NCBI GenBank assembly: GCA_000437895.1
Contig: FR902161.1
Coordinates: 48,388-112,387, forward strand
Direction: 5' to 3'
Length of the DNA: 64,000 nt
Source: Clostridium sp. CAG:914
GTDB lineage: Bacteria > Bacillota_I > Bacilli_A > RF39 > UBA660
The position numbers were made by a program, and so were the translations under genes. The notes beneath the pieces are model-generated. The model was given only the letters and a program-made list of their open reading frames with translations, was not told the origin of the DNA and made no database searches. This document shows positions 11,729 through 21,536 of the stretch, one piece after another (the first letter of the stretch is position 1; the number at the start of each line of letters is the position of its first letter).

Positions 11729-11757
11729 ATTATAACAAATTAAATTTTATTTTTCAA
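11729..11757 (-). promoter_or_regulatory. Promoter of tRNA-Cys
   Basis: TTGAAA (11752-11757) and TATAAT (11729-11734) with a 17-nt spacer, ending about 24 nt before the tRNA 5' end. Confidence 0.8.
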
Positions 11758-11864
11758 TATATTATATAAAAAAAATATAGGTTTATGCAATTAAAATGTA
11801 TGTTAATATTAAAATAATAGTATATTTTTTACTTTTTGTTTAATTATAATAATGGTGAATAATA

Positions 11865-12074
11865 ATGGATATAGATATGAGAGAATATATTATTGGTAAT
11901 TTTAAAGGTGATACAAAGGAAGAAATTGAAAATTCTATTGAAGAGTCCGTTAAAGAAAGTGAAGAAGATACTCTATTTGGTCTTGGAGTTCTATTTGAAT
12001 TATATTGGAAAAATATTAGTGATAATGAAAAAGAAAATGTAGTAAATATTATTTATAATTCTATCAATGATTGA
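11865..12074 (+). CDS. sspI: Small acid-soluble spore protein SspI
   Basis: This 69-residue acidic protein matches the SspI family of Bacillus along its whole length: MDIDMREYIIGNF at the start (MDLNLR-type), an acidic helix with E-E-I-E-x-[ST]-I, then LFGLGVLFELYWKNISDNEK (LPGLGVLFEVIWQNAS-type). SspI is a minor spore-core protein made late in the forespore, so its presence implies a retained sporulation programme. It ends in TGA at the family length, which shows that UGA is a stop here. GGTGA lies 6 nt before the ATG. I could not see a convincing sigma-G promoter upstream. Monocistronic, followed by a shared terminator. Confidence 0.88.
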   Translation: MDIDMREYIIGNFKGDTKEEIENSIEESVKESEEDTLFGLGVLFELYWKNISDNEKENVVNIIYNSIND

Positions 12075-12082
12075 TATATTGA

Positions 12083-12122
12083 AAAGACATAAAATAAATT
12101 AAACTATTTTATGTCTTTTTTT
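12083..12122. terminator. Bidirectional terminator between sspI and the 12.1-kb surface gene
   Basis: Long stem AAAGACATAAAATA/TATTTTATGTCTTT with T runs on both sides; serves the convergent genes. Confidence 0.85.
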
Positions 12123-12129
12123 ATTTATA

Positions 12130-13728
12130 TTAAGAAGATTTCTTAGTTAATGTATTTCTAACTGATACTAGATAACTTCCTTCGTTCATACTACCGAAAT
12201 AGTATATTCCATTATCTAATCCTCCTCTTATATAATAATTATTTCCCATAATGCTACCATGGTATGTTTTTGTCCATGATAAATCTTTTTCGTCTAAGAG
12301 TTCGTAAGTTCCATCTCCTAGTCTATTAGCTCCATATGTTAATTCAGAAGCACTTCCTGCCATATCATATACTCCATATATATTTCCTGTTGTACTATCT
12401 AAATCATTACTACCTGTTATATAAGAGTTATTATAGGATATATCCATATTTCCATATTTACTATGAGCTAAGTACATTATACTTCCCCATTCACTACTTT
12501 TAATAATACCACTATTTAAATTATTACCTAATTTATATGTTACAGGGATATTATTTAATAGACTTTCATATTCTTCAATATTACTGCTAATATATGGTTT
12601 ATTTCCATTTATAAATTTTGGTCCTGAGGTAATACTAAGTTCATATTTAGATACCCAGAAGCCTTTTAAGTTATTAATAAATGCTGGGTGTGTGTAATAA
12701 TCTAAATTTTGTCCACTACATTTATCTTTATCGCAAGTAATATTTCCTGATATATTAGTACCATTTTCAAATACAATATTTATTCCATTATTATATGCAT
12801 TATATGCAAATGAACCATCCATATTAATATTCCATACTTTATATTTAAATCTAGGTATCCATACATAGTATGCTAAGATATCATTCTTATCAATTATGTC
12901 TCCAACATTATAGTTATCTTTTTCAACGATGGCAACATTAGCCCACTTTTTATTAGCATAATCATACCATAAGTTATTTATATCATTATTATCTTTGTTT
13001 GCTTTAACAACATTTCCATCTTTATAATATATAGGAACCATTGATGGATATAATTCTGGTTTATTGGCACAAGATGTATCATAGTTAGATATTCTTTCTG
13101 TTTTAACTTTTGTACCTGTATATAATCCTACGAAAACTTTAGCTGATAAATTACTATTAGCAATATAACTTTGATCTACAAGTTTACAATTATTTATATC
13201 ATTGCAAGACTCACTTATCCATAATATAAATACATATTTATCATAATCTTCATTATATTTGGGTAAATCTAAGGATTCATTAGTTAAAATTAGGCTACCT
13301 CCTAAGACACTATCATCAAACTTTGGTGATAAACTACCAGAAGATATTAATTTACCATTTCTATATAGATTCCATTTTGTATATTCATTTAATAATTTGG
13401 TATCAATATTAAAGTCTTCCATCATTACATCATATACTATATTATAGTCTTTATCTTGTTTAATACTTTTTACAGAAAACTCTACTCTAACAACATTATC
13501 CTTGGTATTTATATTTATTAACTTATCACTAATAGGCTCTAAGTTATTAAATGAAATATTACTTTTTCCTTTAAAATCGACATTAAAGTCTCCTGCTTTT
13601 AAACCTACTTTTATATTATCATTGATTATATTTGAAGTAGCTAATGTTACACCAATAAATGTTAAAACTATAACTATTACTTCAATTGCTATAATAAATA
13701 TTTTTTTGTTATTTGATGCTTTTTTCAT
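12130..13728 (-). CDS. Exported protein with TasA-like N-terminus and formylglycine-enzyme-like C-terminal fold
   Basis: Start placed at ATG 13728 (MKKASNNKK), preceded by AGGTGAG; the product is about 532 residues. A basic start plus one hydrophobic helix (residues 8-30, ending GVTLATS) resembles the signal region of TasA/camelysin-type proteins. Residues 30-200 are a beta-rich region. The C-terminal 250 residues show features like the FGE-sulfatase / C-type-lectin-like fold: a WVSKYELSI strand, IYGVYDMAGSASELTYG and YYIRGGLDNG. In true FGE the corresponding motifs are N-V-W-E-W and R-G-G-S-W. No active-site cysteine pair is obvious, so a binding rather than enzymatic role seems more likely. 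Function unknown. Confidence 0.6.
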   Translation of the reverse strand: MKKASNNKKIFIIAIEVIVIVLTFIGVTLATSNIINDNIKVGLKAGDFNVDFKGKSNISFNNLEPISDKLININTKDNVVRVEFSVKSIKQDKDYNIVYDVMMEDFNIDTKLLNEYTKWNLYRNGKLISSGSLSPKFDDSVLGGSLILTNESLDLPKYNEDYDKYVFILWISESCNDINNCKLVDQSYIANSNLSAKVFVGLYTGTKVKTERISNYDTSCANKPELYPSMVPIYYKDGNVVKANKDNNDINNLWYDYANKKWANVAIVEKDNYNVGDIIDKNDILAYYVWIPRFKYKVWNINMDGSFAYNAYNNGINIVFENGTNISGNITCDKDKCSGQNLDYYTHPAFINNLKGFWVSKYELSITSGPKFINGNKPYISSNIEEYESLLNNIPVTYKLGNNLNSGIIKSSEWGSIMYLAHSKYGNMDISYNNSYITGSNDLDSTTGNIYGVYDMAGSASELTYGANRLGDGTYELLDEKDLSWTKTYHGSIMGNNYYIRGGLDNGIYYFGSMNEGSYLVSVRNTLTKKSS

Positions 13729-13773
13729 ATTCTCACCTATAATTAGTATAGTATATTTAATTATATAAAACAA

Positions 13774-13800
13774 GAAAAAAAGTATATTTTACATACTTTT
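13774..13800 (-). terminator. Terminator after glyQS
   Basis: Minus-strand stem AAAGTAT/ATACTTT followed by TTTT; abuts the stop codon. Confidence 0.75.
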
Positions 13801-15167
13801 TAAAACATTATTTTCTCTTCTATAAATTTTTCTATATCTTCTATATTGATTGATATTTGTTCCATAGTATCTCTATCCCTTATTGTGACTATGTTATTAT
13901 TTAATGTTTCATCATCAACAGTTATACAATATGGTGTTCCTATTATATCATTTCTTCTATATCTTTTTCCTATGGAACCTGCATCATCATAGTTACACAT
14001 AAATAACTTAGATAATTTTTGGTATATTTCTTCAGATTTTTCACCATGTATTTTTTTAACAAGAGGAAGTATTGCAACTTTATATGGGGCAAGTACTGGG
14101 TTTAATGATAGCACTTCTCTTATTGTTCCATCCTCTAATTCTTCTTCTTTGTACGCTTCACAAAGTATAGCTAATGTTAATCTATCTGCTCCGATTGAAT
14201 ATTCTATAATGGTAGGAATATACTTTTCGTTGGTAACAGGATCTAAATATTCCAACTTTTTTCCTGAAAACTCAGAATGTCTAGTTAAATCCCATGTTCC
14301 ACGGTGATGAATTCCATTTAATTCTTCCCATCCAATAGGAAATTTGTATTGAATGTCACAAGCCGCTTTAGCGTAATGTGCTAGTTTATCATGATCATGA
14401 AATCTTAGTTTATCTTTTGATAATCCTATATCTGTAACAAATTTCATTGCTTTTTCTTTATAATCATTATATATATCCATACTATCATCATTTTTACAGA
14501 AACATTGTAATTCCATTTGTTCAAATTCTACTGTTCTAAATAAGAAGTTACCTGGAGTTATTTCATTTCTAAAACTTTTTCCTATTTGCGCTATAGAAAA
14601 TGGTACTTTAGCACGCATTGTTCTTTGAACATTCAAAAAGTTTACATATTCTCCTTGACATGTTTCTGGTCTTAAATATACTAAATCTTTATTATCTTCT
14701 ACGGTTCCTCTTGATGTTTCAAACATTAATTTGAATTGTTTAATATCAGTCCAGTCAAAACTATGACAGTTAGGACAAGTAATATGATGTTCTTTAATAT
14801 AATCTTGCATTTGTTCTGTAGTAAGACTTTCAGCATCTATTTCTCCTTTAGAATATTCTTCTATTAAATTATCTGCTCTAAATCTTTGTTTGCATTTTTT
14901 ACAATCCATTTTTGGATCACTAAAAGAATCAACATGTCCACTTGCTTTCCAAACATTAGGATTCATTAAAATAGCAGCATCTATTCCATATGATCTATTA
15001 TCTTCTTGAACAAATCTTTTCCACCAGCATTTTTTTATATTATTTTTAAGTTCTACTCCTAAAGGACCAAAGTCCCAAGTATTGGCAAAACCATCATATA
15101 TTTCACTTCCTTGAAATACAAATCCATATTGTTTACATAAATTAACTATTTTATCTAAATTTTCCAT
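13800..15167 (-). CDS. glyQS: Glycyl-tRNA synthetase, single-chain (alpha2) type
   Basis: Charges tRNA-Gly. This is the 455-residue single-subunit class II enzyme typical of Bacillus and of eukaryotes, not the two-subunit GlyQ/GlyS. It opens with KIVNLCKQYGFVFQGSEIY and FANTWDFGPLG (residues 6-38). It has a zinc-like CKKC...CPNC insertion near residues 85-135, motif 2 FRNEITPGNFLFRTVEFEQME near residue 205, and the C-terminal anticodon domain starting near residue 355 (PYKVAILPLVKK). GGAGG precedes the ATG at 15167. The upstream gap (128 nt) has no T-box. Confidence 0.96.
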   Translation of the reverse strand: MENLDKIVNLCKQYGFVFQGSEIYDGFANTWDFGPLGVELKNNIKKCWWKRFVQEDNRSYGIDAAILMNPNVWKASGHVDSFSDPKMDCKKCKQRFRADNLIEEYSKGEIDAESLTTEQMQDYIKEHHITCPNCHSFDWTDIKQFKLMFETSRGTVEDNKDLVYLRPETCQGEYVNFLNVQRTMRAKVPFSIAQIGKSFRNEITPGNFLFRTVEFEQMELQCFCKNDDSMDIYNDYKEKAMKFVTDIGLSKDKLRFHDHDKLAHYAKAACDIQYKFPIGWEELNGIHHRGTWDLTRHSEFSGKKLEYLDPVTNEKYIPTIIEYSIGADRLTLAILCEAYKEEELEDGTIREVLSLNPVLAPYKVAILPLVKKIHGEKSEEIYQKLSKLFMCNYDDAGSIGKRYRRNDIIGTPYCITVDDETLNNNIVTIRDRDTMEQISINIEDIEKFIEEKIMF

Positions 15168-15249
15168 TATAACCTCCTAAATAATTTTTGATACATCTAA
15201 TTATCTTGCTTATGGAATAATTATACTATTAAATAAATATTTTTACAAT

Positions 15250-15292
15250 AAAAAAAACTAATGAATTTAGATATCTAAATACATTAATTTTT
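15250..15292 (-). terminator. Terminator after the basic coiled-coil gene
   Basis: Long minus-strand stem with ATTTAGAT/ATCTAAAT core and TTAATG/CATTAG base, then eight T; just after the stop at 15296. Confidence 0.8.
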
Positions 15293-15295
15293 ATT

Positions 15296-16456
15296 TTATT
15301 TAACCATTAATAATGTCCAATATGCTACGAGTAACCCTACTATACTTACAGCAAGTATTGCTAGTATTGTTGTGGATACATATCCGCTTCTTGTTCTTGT
15401 TAAATTTTTAAATTTACCTTGTTCATATAAATTTCTATTTTCTTCTTTAACTCTATTAAGATTTTCTTTTTTTTCTTCTAATCTAGCAATTAATTTCTGT
15501 TTTTCTTCTTCATTAACAGAAAAAGCATTTTTAATTTTTTGAGCAGCTTTTTTAAATTTTTCTACCACACTCTTTTTGAAATTACCAACTTTACTTCTAG
15601 CAGTATCAATTGTTGTAACTATTTTTTGATTAATTTTATTTCTTGTAATAATTATTTTTCTATTTGTATTTTGCACCTTTATACCAATATCAGTTGCTGC
15701 TATTTTAGTTCTTAATCCTATAGTACCCACAAAATTCTTAATTTTCTGTAAACCTTTCTTGAGAAAAGTTCCAACTTTACTTTTTTTGGTGTTAACAACA
15801 GGTGTTTTCTTAGTGTGTAGTGGTCTTTTACCCTTAGCATTAAGTTTTACAATTTTATATTTAGGTTGTAATGTAATTACCTCTTTTTTTCGAAATATTT
15901 TCTTAATTCTTTCTATATTTCTCTTTAAAGTTGATTTTACTTTTTCTATGCTAGTTATTATTTTTTTATTGACATTATTTCTTTTCCTAATAACTTTGTT
16001 TTTAATGTCACATATTTTTCCAGAAGCATCAATTATTATACTTTGTGTTTTTAACGTTAAAATAGTAAAGGGCTCTTTAATTTTATTAATTATCCTCTTT
16101 ATTCTTTCTTTTCTTTCCCTTCTAATACGACAAACCTTAGCTTTTTTTGAAGCTTTTCTTGTACTTCTCTCGTTTAGTTTTATTTGTCTTTGAATTATTC
16201 TTATGTCTTTTGAATATTCAATAGCATCCTTTTCATCAATTCTAGCTTGCTCAATTTTTTCTTCAGCTTCTCTTCTTAATTTTTTTGATTCTTCCATGGC
16301 TAAATCACGATTTTTTATCGATGCAATTTGCCTTTCAATTAATTCAATTCTATTTTTATATCCATCAATAATGACTTTATTCTCTTCTGTTTCTGGTAAT
16401 GTTGATATTTTTTCATTTAATTCTTCTACTTGCTTTTGTAAATTTTCAATTGTCAT
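15296..16456 (-). CDS. Very basic coiled-coil protein with C-terminal membrane anchor and an internal duplication
   Basis: I do not recognise this 386-residue protein. Residues 1-100 are a charged coiled coil. Residues 100-320 are extremely rich in Lys and Arg and hold two copies of a unit of about 68 residues (roughly 125-192 and 236-303). The copies are recognisable from KVIRKRNNVNKKIITSI versus KIIITRNKINQKIVTTI at matching positions. A second coiled coil spans about 310-350, and one membrane helix (about 360-382) lies near the C-terminus. This topology would leave the basic part in the cytoplasm, tethered to the membrane; binding of nucleic acid or acidic lipids is an inference from charge. 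It follows the DUF1292 gene by 15 nt, so the two are probably one operon. Confidence 0.7.
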   Translation of the reverse strand: MTIENLQKQVEELNEKISTLPETEENKVIIDGYKNRIELIERQIASIKNRDLAMEESKKLRREAEEKIEQARIDEKDAIEYSKDIRIIQRQIKLNERSTRKASKKAKVCRIRRERKERIKRIINKIKEPFTILTLKTQSIIIDASGKICDIKNKVIRKRNNVNKKIITSIEKVKSTLKRNIERIKKIFRKKEVITLQPKYKIVKLNAKGKRPLHTKKTPVVNTKKSKVGTFLKKGLQKIKNFVGTIGLRTKIAATDIGIKVQNTNRKIIITRNKINQKIVTTIDTARSKVGNFKKSVVEKFKKAAQKIKNAFSVNEEEKQKLIARLEEKKENLNRVKEENRNLYEQGKFKNLTRTRSGYVSTTILAILAVSIVGLLVAYWTLLMVK

Positions 16457-16471
16457 AATTCCCCCTATTTT

Positions 16472-16726
16472 TTAAGCATTTAGTAGTTCGTTAACAATAT
16501 TATGAATTTTTTCTCTTTCAATTTCATCTTCGATATCAAATATTTCATCAGTTCCATCTGGTTGTTTTTCTAAACGAGAAACTAAAACATCACAATTTTC
16601 GCTATCAGTATCAATAGAATATACAACATATTCTTTTCCTTCTACTTCAATTACTGTAACTACATCTGCTTCCCTTTCAATATTATTTTCATCTAGTATC
16701 TTAAACTTAGTATTATTTTCTTCCAT
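16472..16726 (-). CDS. DUF1292 (YrzB-like) protein
   Basis: Small acidic protein of 84 residues. The core FKILDENNIEREADVVTVIEVEGKEYVVYS (given here in part: ADVVTVIEVEGKEYVVYS) matches the DUF1292 family, in which a short beta-sheet protein carries E-G-x-x-Y-x-V-Y. I take the start at ATG 16726; the ATG at 16741 contains the GGAGGG ribosome site and is too early. In other Bacillota the family sits beside the Holliday-junction resolvase yrrK and yrrL; here it leads the two-gene unit with the basic coiled-coil protein. Function unknown. Confidence 0.75.
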   Translation of the reverse strand: MEENNTKFKILDENNIEREADVVTVIEVEGKEYVVYSIDTDSENCDVLVSRLEKQPDGTDEIFDIEDEIEREKIHNIVNELLNA

Positions 16727-16787
16727 TTGCAATCCCTCCATTCGTTCTTATTGTAACATATATGTAGTATAATGTCAATTTGTAAAA

Positions 16788-16815
16788 AAATCTCCTCCTA
16801 CATTTAGTAGAAGAT
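16788..16815 (-). terminator. Terminator of the dnaG-rpoD-trmK operon
   Basis: Minus-strand stem CTTCTAC/GTAGGAG followed by ATTTTTTT; directly after the trmK stop. Confidence 0.75.
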
Positions 16816-16817
16816 GA

Positions 16818-17483
16818 TTATATTTTATTGTATAAACTAATCATATATTTAGTTTTTATTCTATCTATTATTTTGTTTTTAGGTAACATTTTTAAGACTA
16901 AAGATAATCTTTCTAACTCTCTTTTGTTGTATTCTTCAAATACCTTTCCTTTATTTTTAAGTAATATTGGTCCAAAATATAGTTCTTTTCTATTATATTT
17001 CTTCTTTCCTTTTTTAAACTTAATAATTGTATAATATATTCCTTTATCATATATCATTTCTTCATCTGATATATAATACTTTAGTTTAGTAATTTCTTTT
17101 CTTAAGAAATATAATTTGGTATTACTTTGAATTACAATATTATCTACATTATTAAGTTTGTTTATATTTTTTTTTAGAATTCCTACGATAGTATATGAAC
17201 CAAGTCCTGACATAATGATAGTATCTATCTCATTAGCTTCGACTACGTCAAGGCCGTTACCCAGTCTTAAATCAATGTGTTCATTTAATCTATTATCTGA
17301 AATATTCTTTTTTGCATTATTTAAAGCTTGATCATTTATATCGGATGCTATAATAGAAATATTTTTTTTATTTTGATATAAATATATATCTAATAATCCA
17401 TGATCACAACCTATATCTATAACTTTACTGTTATCTGGGATAAAAGATGCTATTAATTCTAGTCTTTTAGATATTTTATTCAT
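16818..17483 (-). CDS. trmK: tRNA (adenine-22-N1)-methyltransferase TrmK
   Basis: 221 residues, SAM-dependent Rossmann methyltransferase. The start [28 protein letters not shown] contains motif I (DIGCDHG) near residues 22-28. [17 protein letters not shown] near residue 90 matches the TrmK motif with a G-x-G loop. The C-terminal part is helical, as in TrmK. It overlaps the end of rpoD by 8 nt, so it is translationally coupled. The position after rpoD is the same as in Bacillus (yqfN). The partner gene usually next in line (nif3-like yqfO) is missing here. Confidence 0.9.
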   Translation of the reverse strand: MNKISKRLELIASFIPDNSKVIDIGCDHGLLDIYLYQNKKNISIIASDINDQALNNAKKNISDNRLNEHIDLRLGNGLDVVEANEIDTIIMSGLGSYTIVGILKKNINKLNNVDNIVIQSNTKLYFLRKEITKLKYYISDEEMIYDKGIYYTIIKFKKGKKKYNRKELYFGPILLKNKGKVFEEYNKRELERLSLVLKMLPKNKIIDRIKTKYMISLYNKI

Positions 17484-18573
17484 TTAAGAAATCCTTTAAT
17501 TTTTTACTTCTAGATGGATGTCTTAATTTTCTTAAAGCTTTTGCTTCTATTTGTCTTATTCTTTCTCTTGTTACTCCAAACATTTGGCCTACTTCTTCAA
17601 GGGTTTTGCATGAACCATCATCTAGACCAAATCTAAGTCTTAATACTTGTTCTTCTCTTTCTGTTAAAGTGCATAGAACATCCGATATTTCTTCTTTTAA
17701 CATTTCATGTGTCGTATATTCTTCTGGTGACATTGTTCTTTCATCCTTAACAAAGTCTCCTAAGTGAGAGTCATCTTCTTCTCCAATTGGTGTTTCTAAT
17801 GATACTGGTTCTTGGGCTATTTTGATAACTTCTCTTACTTTTTCAACAGATATATGCATTTTTTTAGCTAATTCTGCTTCTGTAGGTTCTCTATTTAATT
17901 CAAGGGTTAGTTGTCTTTGAATTCTTGATAGTCTATTTATTGTTTCAACCATGTGAACTGGTACTCTTATTGTTCTTGCTTGGTCGGCTATAGCCCTTGT
18001 TATAGCTTGTCTTATCCACCAAGTCGCATAAGTCGAAAATTTATATCCTTTTTCTGCATCAAACTTTTCAACAGCTTTCATAAGTCCTATGTTTCCTTCT
18101 TGAATAAGATCTAGAAATAACATTCCTCTTCCAACATATCTTTTGGCAATAGATACGACAAGTCTTAAATTTGATTCTGCTAATATATTTTTAGCTTCTT
18201 CATCGCCTTCAACTATTCTTTTTGATAATTCTGTTTCTTGTTCTAAAGAAAGCAAACTTATCTTACCAATTTCTTTTAAGTACATTCTTACAGGATCATT
18301 AATAGTTAGTTCTTTTGCTAGTGTACTATCTTTTAATAACTCATCAAAGCCTCCATCGGCATCCCCTTCTTCATTGTCTATATCGTCTTCGTCTGTAACA
18401 ACTTGGATATTAGCTTCCATCAAACTATTATATAAATCATCTAATGAATCACTATCTAATTCTAATCCTTTTAGGGCAGACGCTAACTGTTCATAAGTTA
18501 CAAAACCTTTTTTCTTACCTTCTTCAATTAATTCTTTTTTTCTTGTATCATATGTTTTTATTTCTTCAATCAT
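17476..18573 (-). CDS. rpoD: RNA polymerase primary sigma factor SigA/RpoD
   Basis: The 365-residue protein has the full set of primary sigma regions. Region 1.1-like N-terminus covers residues 1-60, with an acidic stretch ([15 protein letters not shown]) near 60-75. Region 1.2 is [16 protein letters not shown] near 93. Region 2 contains [18 protein letters not shown] and [15 protein letters not shown] near 155-190. Region 3 is near 225-285, and region 4.2 contains [28 protein letters not shown] at the end. It directs the TTGACA/TATAAT promoters seen throughout the window. AGGAG precedes ATG 18573. It overlaps dnaG by 8 nt and trmK by 8 nt in one operon. Confidence 0.98.
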   Translation of the reverse strand: MIEEIKTYDTRKKELIEEGKKKGFVTYEQLASALKGLELDSDSLDDLYNSLMEANIQVVTDEDDIDNEEGDADGGFDELLKDSTLAKELTINDPVRMYLKEIGKISLLSLEQETELSKRIVEGDEEAKNILAESNLRLVVSIAKRYVGRGMLFLDLIQEGNIGLMKAVEKFDAEKGYKFSTYATWWIRQAITRAIADQARTIRVPVHMVETINRLSRIQRQLTLELNREPTEAELAKKMHISVEKVREVIKIAQEPVSLETPIGEEDDSHLGDFVKDERTMSPEEYTTHEMLKEEISDVLCTLTEREEQVLRLRFGLDDGSCKTLEEVGQMFGVTRERIRQIEAKALRKLRHPSRSKKLKDFLNE

Positions 18574-20287
18574 TTCCTACTCCTTTTAATTTCATAATAT
18601 CACTTAAAATACTTGCTTGTTTTAAGGGATCTTTTTCTTCTTTTAACATTTTATTTAATGATTCTATTTTCATTTTTTTAGGACATGAATTAACAAGATT
18701 TATGTAATCATTAATTTCTTCTTTACTATAGTTATCTTTTAAATTCATATTTATTATTTCCTTAAAGACCTTATTTAATTCATCTTTTGTAGATATGTAA
18801 CTTATAAAATCTGCTTCATTAATAGTACCATATTTGTGATAATAATATATTATTTCGTTAGATAAAATTCTAACTTCTTGTTCATTAAAGTATGGAACTT
18901 TTTCTTCTACTAATGTTAATATCTTTTCATCTTTTATCATATAGTATAGTAAGCATCTTCCAGCATTACTATATTTATCTCTTCTTTTTATATTATTTAC
19001 AGGTTCTATTTTATTAGGAACATTTTTTTCTTCTTTTTTAAATGTTTCTAATTTTTCTTTTAATGTCATATATTCTATATCAAATTCTTTAGATAGTTTC
19101 TTTAGAGTTAACTCTACTAGAATATTATCTTTACTATTTGATAATTCTTTAATAGTTAAATCAATATATTCTGATATATCTTTAATATCTTTTAAATTTT
19201 TATCTTTTTTATATCTATTCATTCGATATTCTACAACACTAATTGTATTATCTATTTTAGATATAAATTTTTCTTTTCCATATTTTAATATATATTCATC
19301 TGGATCTAAATTTTCTTCTAGTCTAATTATTCTTGGTGTTACATCTATTTCTTTTAATACTTGAATAGCTTTATCGGTAGCTTCATCCCCAGCATTATCA
19401 CCATCGAAGCAAAGTATTATATTATTAGTTGTTTTCTTTAAAAGCAGGGCTTGTTCTTTGGTAAAAGCTGTTCCCATGGTAGCTACACAATTATTAATAC
19501 CTACAACAGATGCTCTTATAACATCCATAAATCCTTCCATAACTATTATGGATTCGCTTTTCTTTAAATGTTCTTTTGCTAGATGGTAATTATATAATAA
19601 ATTACCTTTTTTAAATATATTAGTTTCTTTTGTATTAATATATTTACTTTCATCATGGGTATTATATATTCTTCCAGAGAAAGCTACGACATTACCGGAT
19701 AGGTCATATAGTGGAAACATTATCCTATTAACAAATAAATCTTGTCCTCTTTCGTTACTTATTCCTAGTGATATAAGTTTATCTAATTTTATATTCTTAC
19801 TTAGTAAAAATTCCGTTAAAGATGATTTAGACATAGAAAGGCCAATTCTAAATTTTGAAATAGTATTTCTATCTATTTTTCTTTTGGTTAAATAATCTAT
19901 TGCATTATTGCCCAAGGATGTATTCAAACTATTTTGATAATATTTACAAGCCAGTTCATATATCTCTAAATCTTGGTTATTTGTAATTTCTTTTTTTTTA
20001 GTATCTAGATTATATCCTAGTTTACTACCAATTAACCTTACCGCATCATAAAAACCAATATGTTCATATTCAGAAACAAAACTAAATACGTTTCCTGTTG
20101 CATGGCATACAAAGCAGGTATATATTTGTTTTTCAAAGGATACGCTCATGCTAGGAGAATGGTCATCATGAAATGGACACAATCCAAAATAATTTTTTCC
20201 TTTTTTTGTTAATGGTACATAATTAGATATGATGTCTACGATATTTACTTTATTTCTAATTTCATTAATAACTTCATTGGTAATCAT
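18566..20287 (-). CDS. dnaG: DNA primase DnaG
   Basis: Synthesises RNA primers at the replication fork. 573 residues. The N-terminal zinc domain has [10 protein letters not shown] and CFVCHATG near residues 38-66. The catalytic Toprim domain carries [11 protein letters not shown] near residue 245 and [12 protein letters not shown] near residue 295. The C-terminal helicase-binding domain (residues 430-573) is divergent. Start ATG 20287 follows GGAGGG. First gene of the dnaG-rpoD-trmK macromolecular synthesis operon. Slightly shorter than the usual 600 residues. Confidence 0.96.
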   Translation of the reverse strand: MITNEVINEIRNKVNIVDIISNYVPLTKKGKNYFGLCPFHDDHSPSMSVSFEKQIYTCFVCHATGNVFSFVSEYEHIGFYDAVRLIGSKLGYNLDTKKKEITNNQDLEIYELACKYYQNSLNTSLGNNAIDYLTKRKIDRNTISKFRIGLSMSKSSLTEFLLSKNIKLDKLISLGISNERGQDLFVNRIMFPLYDLSGNVVAFSGRIYNTHDESKYINTKETNIFKKGNLLYNYHLAKEHLKKSESIIVMEGFMDVIRASVVGINNCVATMGTAFTKEQALLLKKTTNNIILCFDGDNAGDEATDKAIQVLKEIDVTPRIIRLEENLDPDEYILKYGKEKFISKIDNTISVVEYRMNRYKKDKNLKDIKDISEYIDLTIKELSNSKDNILVELTLKKLSKEFDIEYMTLKEKLETFKKEEKNVPNKIEPVNNIKRRDKYSNAGRCLLYYMIKDEKILTLVEEKVPYFNEQEVRILSNEIIYYYHKYGTINEADFISYISTKDELNKVFKEIINMNLKDNYSKEEINDYINLVNSCPKKMKIESLNKMLKEEKDPLKQASILSDIMKLKGVGND

Positions 20288-20408
20288 TAACTACCCTCCA
20301 ATAATAATATTCTAAAAAAATATGCAAATTACTTCCTTTTTAGTTAACTTTTTTTGCTTATTTACATAAATTTGACACTTTTTGGTGCTTATTACTTTTA
20401 AAAATATG

Positions 20409-21434
20409 CTATTTTATAAACATAGAATCTCCAAATGAGAAAAATCTATATTTATTTTTTACAGCTTCTTGATATGCAGATAATATTATTTCTTTTGATG
20501 CAAAAGCTGACACCAGCATAATTAGTGTTGATTTTGGTAAGTGAAAATTAGTAATTAGAGCTGATATTCCTTTAAATTGATATCCTGGATAAATAAAGAT
20601 ATCGGTCCATCCTGATGTTTCTATAAATTTTCCATATTTACTCATTATTGTTTCAATTGTTCTAGTAGTGGTAGTTCCAACACTTATAATTCTTCTATCT
20701 TCCTGTTTGGCTTTATTTAATATATCTGCTGTTTCTTTTGACATACTATAAAATTCAGAATGCATTTTATGAGTAGTAACATCTTCTACATTTACTGGTC
20801 TAAATGTTCCAAGTCCAACATGAAGGGTTATGAAACACACTATTACTCCTTTATTTCTTATTTTTTCTAATAAATCTTTAGTAAAGTGTAATCCTGCCGT
20901 AGGAGCAGCTGCTGATCCTATATTCTTAGCATATACTGTTTGATATCTATCTTTATCTTTTAATTGTTTTTTTATATATGGAGGAAGAGGCATCGTTCCT
21001 AGTTTATCAAGTACTTCATAAAATATTCCTTCATATATAAACTTAAATTCGCGTATTCCTTCCTCAGAAACCTTTATACATTCAGCTTTAAGAAGACCAT
21101 CTCCAAATGAAATAATAGTTCCTAAGTGAACTCTTTTAGCTGGTTTAACTAAACATTCCCAATTATTATTTTCTATATTTTTAAGTAAAAGTAATTCAAT
21201 TACAGCTTTAGTATCTTCTTTTTCTCCAATTATTCTAGCAGGCAATACTTTTGTATCATTTAAAACTAAAACATCACCTTCTTGTAAATAATCTGTAATA
21301 TCATGAAAAACGCTATGAGTTATTTCACCTGTTTCTTTATCTAATACCATAAGTCTAGACTCATCTCTTTTTTCTATTGGCTCTTGAGCTATTAATTCCT
21401 CTGGTAATTCATAATCAAAATCATCTGTTCTCAC
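20409..21434 (-). CDS. queA: S-adenosylmethionine:tRNA ribosyltransferase-isomerase QueA
   Basis: Makes epoxyqueuosine on tRNA by transferring the ribosyl part of SAM to preQ1. I place the start at GTG 21434 ([17 protein letters not shown]), because GGAGG lies 7 nt upstream and QueA proteins begin at this point. The longer in-frame extension would run into the terminator of the neighbouring transcript. Motifs are [14 protein letters not shown] near residue 20, [16 protein letters not shown] near residue 50, and [13 protein letters not shown] near residue 175. 341 residues, standard. It works in the same pathway as tgt at 2.3 kb. Confidence 0.95.
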   Translation of the reverse strand: MRTDDFDYELPEELIAQEPIEKRDESRLMVLDKETGEITHSVFHDITDYLQEGDVLVLNDTKVLPARIIGEKEDTKAVIELLLLKNIENNNWECLVKPAKRVHLGTIISFGDGLLKAECIKVSEEGIREFKFIYEGIFYEVLDKLGTMPLPPYIKKQLKDKDRYQTVYAKNIGSAAAPTAGLHFTKDLLEKIRNKGVIVCFITLHVGLGTFRPVNVEDVTTHKMHSEFYSMSKETADILNKAKQEDRRIISVGTTTTRTIETIMSKYGKFIETSGWTDIFIYPGYQFKGISALITNFHLPKSTLIMLVSAFASKEIILSAYQEAVKNKYRFFSFGDSMFIK

Positions 21435-21476
21435 ACTAGTACCTCCAAAACTTCCATTATTATAGCACTTAAAATA

Positions 21477-21510
21477 AAAGAATGCAAACATTTAATATTG
21501 CATTCTTTTA
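21477..21510 (-). terminator. Terminator after the LysM protein operon
   Basis: Minus-strand stem GAATGCAA/TTTGCATTC with T-rich tail; it lies between the LysM gene stop (21537) and the queA start. Confidence 0.65.
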
Positions 21511-21536
21511 TTGATATTTTACTAATTTACAGTTAT

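Noticed and set aside
11865..12074. Use of UGA as tryptophan (mollicute code)
   Set aside because: sspI ends with TGA at the normal family length, and all tryptophans checked (for example in spo0A and murG) are TGG.
15168..15295. T-box leader before glyQS (and before serS or lysS)
   Set aside because: The upstream gaps are short and contain no T-box sequence, specifier stem or antiterminator.
18143..18707. Antisense open frames over rpoD and dnaG
   Set aside because: Shadow frames of highly conserved genes with low-complexity Ser/Leu-rich translations.
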